Assembly: GCA_002400365.1 (NCBI GenBank) | Contig: DHFK01000148.1 | Location: 17,040-22,902, forward strand | Source: Anaerolineales bacterium UBA4826 | GTDB lineage: Bacteria > Chloroflexota > Anaerolineae > UBA4142 | Direction of reading: 5' to 3' | DNA: 5,863 bases | Shown: positions 5,495 through 5,863 of the stretch, in pieces | Numbering within the stretch: the stretch's first letter is position 1 | Layout of the letters: every line of letters starts with the position of its first letter | Notes under the pieces: model-generated | What the model was told of the DNA's origin: nothing | Databases searched by the model: none | Seen by the model: only the letters and a program-made list of their open reading frames with translations | Translations under genes and position numbers: made by a program

Positions 5495-5863
5495 ATGCTG
5501 CCTGGGGGGAAAGGCGTGGAAAGCGAATCCCTCGCGGAGCCACCGGCACTCGGCGAGGTTCACGCGGATTGGTTGACGCAGACCAAACTCTTTTCGCCTC
5601 GCTTGCGCGATGAAATCATCCCGCGCGAGCGCCTCCTCCGCGCGCTGCGCGACGCGCTCACCGCTCACGCGCTCACGCTCGTCTCCGCCCCCGCGGGTTA
5701 CGGCAAAACCACTCTGCTCGCCGCGCTGCCCCAGACTTGCGATCTGCCCCTCGCTTGGATTTCGCTCGACGAAGAAGACAACGACCCGGCGCGTTTTCTC
5801 GCCACACTCTGCGCCGCGCTGCAGAAACTCGCGCCGAACTGCGGCGCGCGCACGCGCGCCCTC
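5495..5863 (+). CDS. MalT/LuxR-family ATP-dependent transcriptional regulator, N-terminal fragment
   Basis: The frame is open to the window end (123 codons). After a variable N-terminus, residues 28-50 read TQTKLFSPRLRDEIIPRERL, the usual entry of MalT-type STAND ATPases. A Walker A motif APAGYGKTT lies at 65-73 and LAWISLDEEDNDPARFLATL at 86-105, a family signature. In the full family an ATPase module and a TPR-like sensor region precede a C-terminal LuxR-type helix-turn-helix. Here those later parts fall outside the window. The start is uncertain. ATG at 5495 has no clear Shine-Dalgarno site, whereas the in-frame GTG at 5516 has a GGGGGG run at 5504-5509 six bases upstream. The gene follows the adhesin-like gene after a strong hairpin, so co-transcription is doubtful. 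The family call is firm; the target genes are unknown. Confidence 0.88.
   Translation, partial: MLPGGKGVESESLAEPPALGEVHADWLTQTKLFSPRLRDEIIPRERLLRALRDALTAHALTLVSAPAGYGKTTLLAALPQTCDLPLAWISLDEEDNDPARFLATLCAALQKLAPNCGARTRAL

Overview
The window looks like part of a chromosome from a Chloroflexota bacterium, probably Anaerolineae-like. This is inferred from the moderately high GC content, the proline/threonine linkers of the PTATPTNTP type in a large secreted protein, and a MalT-type ATPase regulator. No rRNA or housekeeping marker is present to settle it.

Layout. Bases 1-1022, minus strand: a protein with at least three S1 RNA-binding domains (ribosomal protein S1-like), cut off by the window start. 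Bases 1023-1281: a divergent intergenic region with a near-consensus sigma-70 promoter in each direction and a pair of 10-bp direct repeats between them. The S1 leader carries an intrinsic-terminator-like hairpin just before its ribosome binding site. Bases 1282-1701, plus strand: a small lipoprotein with a carboxypeptidase-regulatory-like beta-sandwich domain. Bases 1702-2014: a gene-free leader with a candidate promoter, competing stem pairings and a strong intrinsic terminator that ends only 18 bases before the next ribosome binding site. Bases 2015-5380, plus strand: a 1121-residue secreted multidomain protein. Its order is signal peptide, von Willebrand factor A domain, Ig-like domain, three B-type beta-sandwich domains on Thr/Pro linkers, and a seven-blade YVTN-type beta-propeller. 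Bases 5390-5422: a perfect 14-bp palindrome. Bases 5495-5863, plus strand: the N-terminal part of a MalT/LuxR-family regulator, cut by the window end.

The lipoprotein and the large protein are both exported, share prealbumin-like (CnaB/CarboxypepD_reg) folds and lie in the same direction. The only clear terminator between them sits in the leader of the second gene. The simplest reading is a surface or adhesion locus whose large gene is controlled by conditional termination. No known riboswitch class was recognised in that leader. The most notable points are the two terminator-before-RBS leaders, the 384-bp in-frame tandem duplication, the possible isopeptide triads kept in two B domains but lost in the third, and the paired cysteines that bracket nearly every module.
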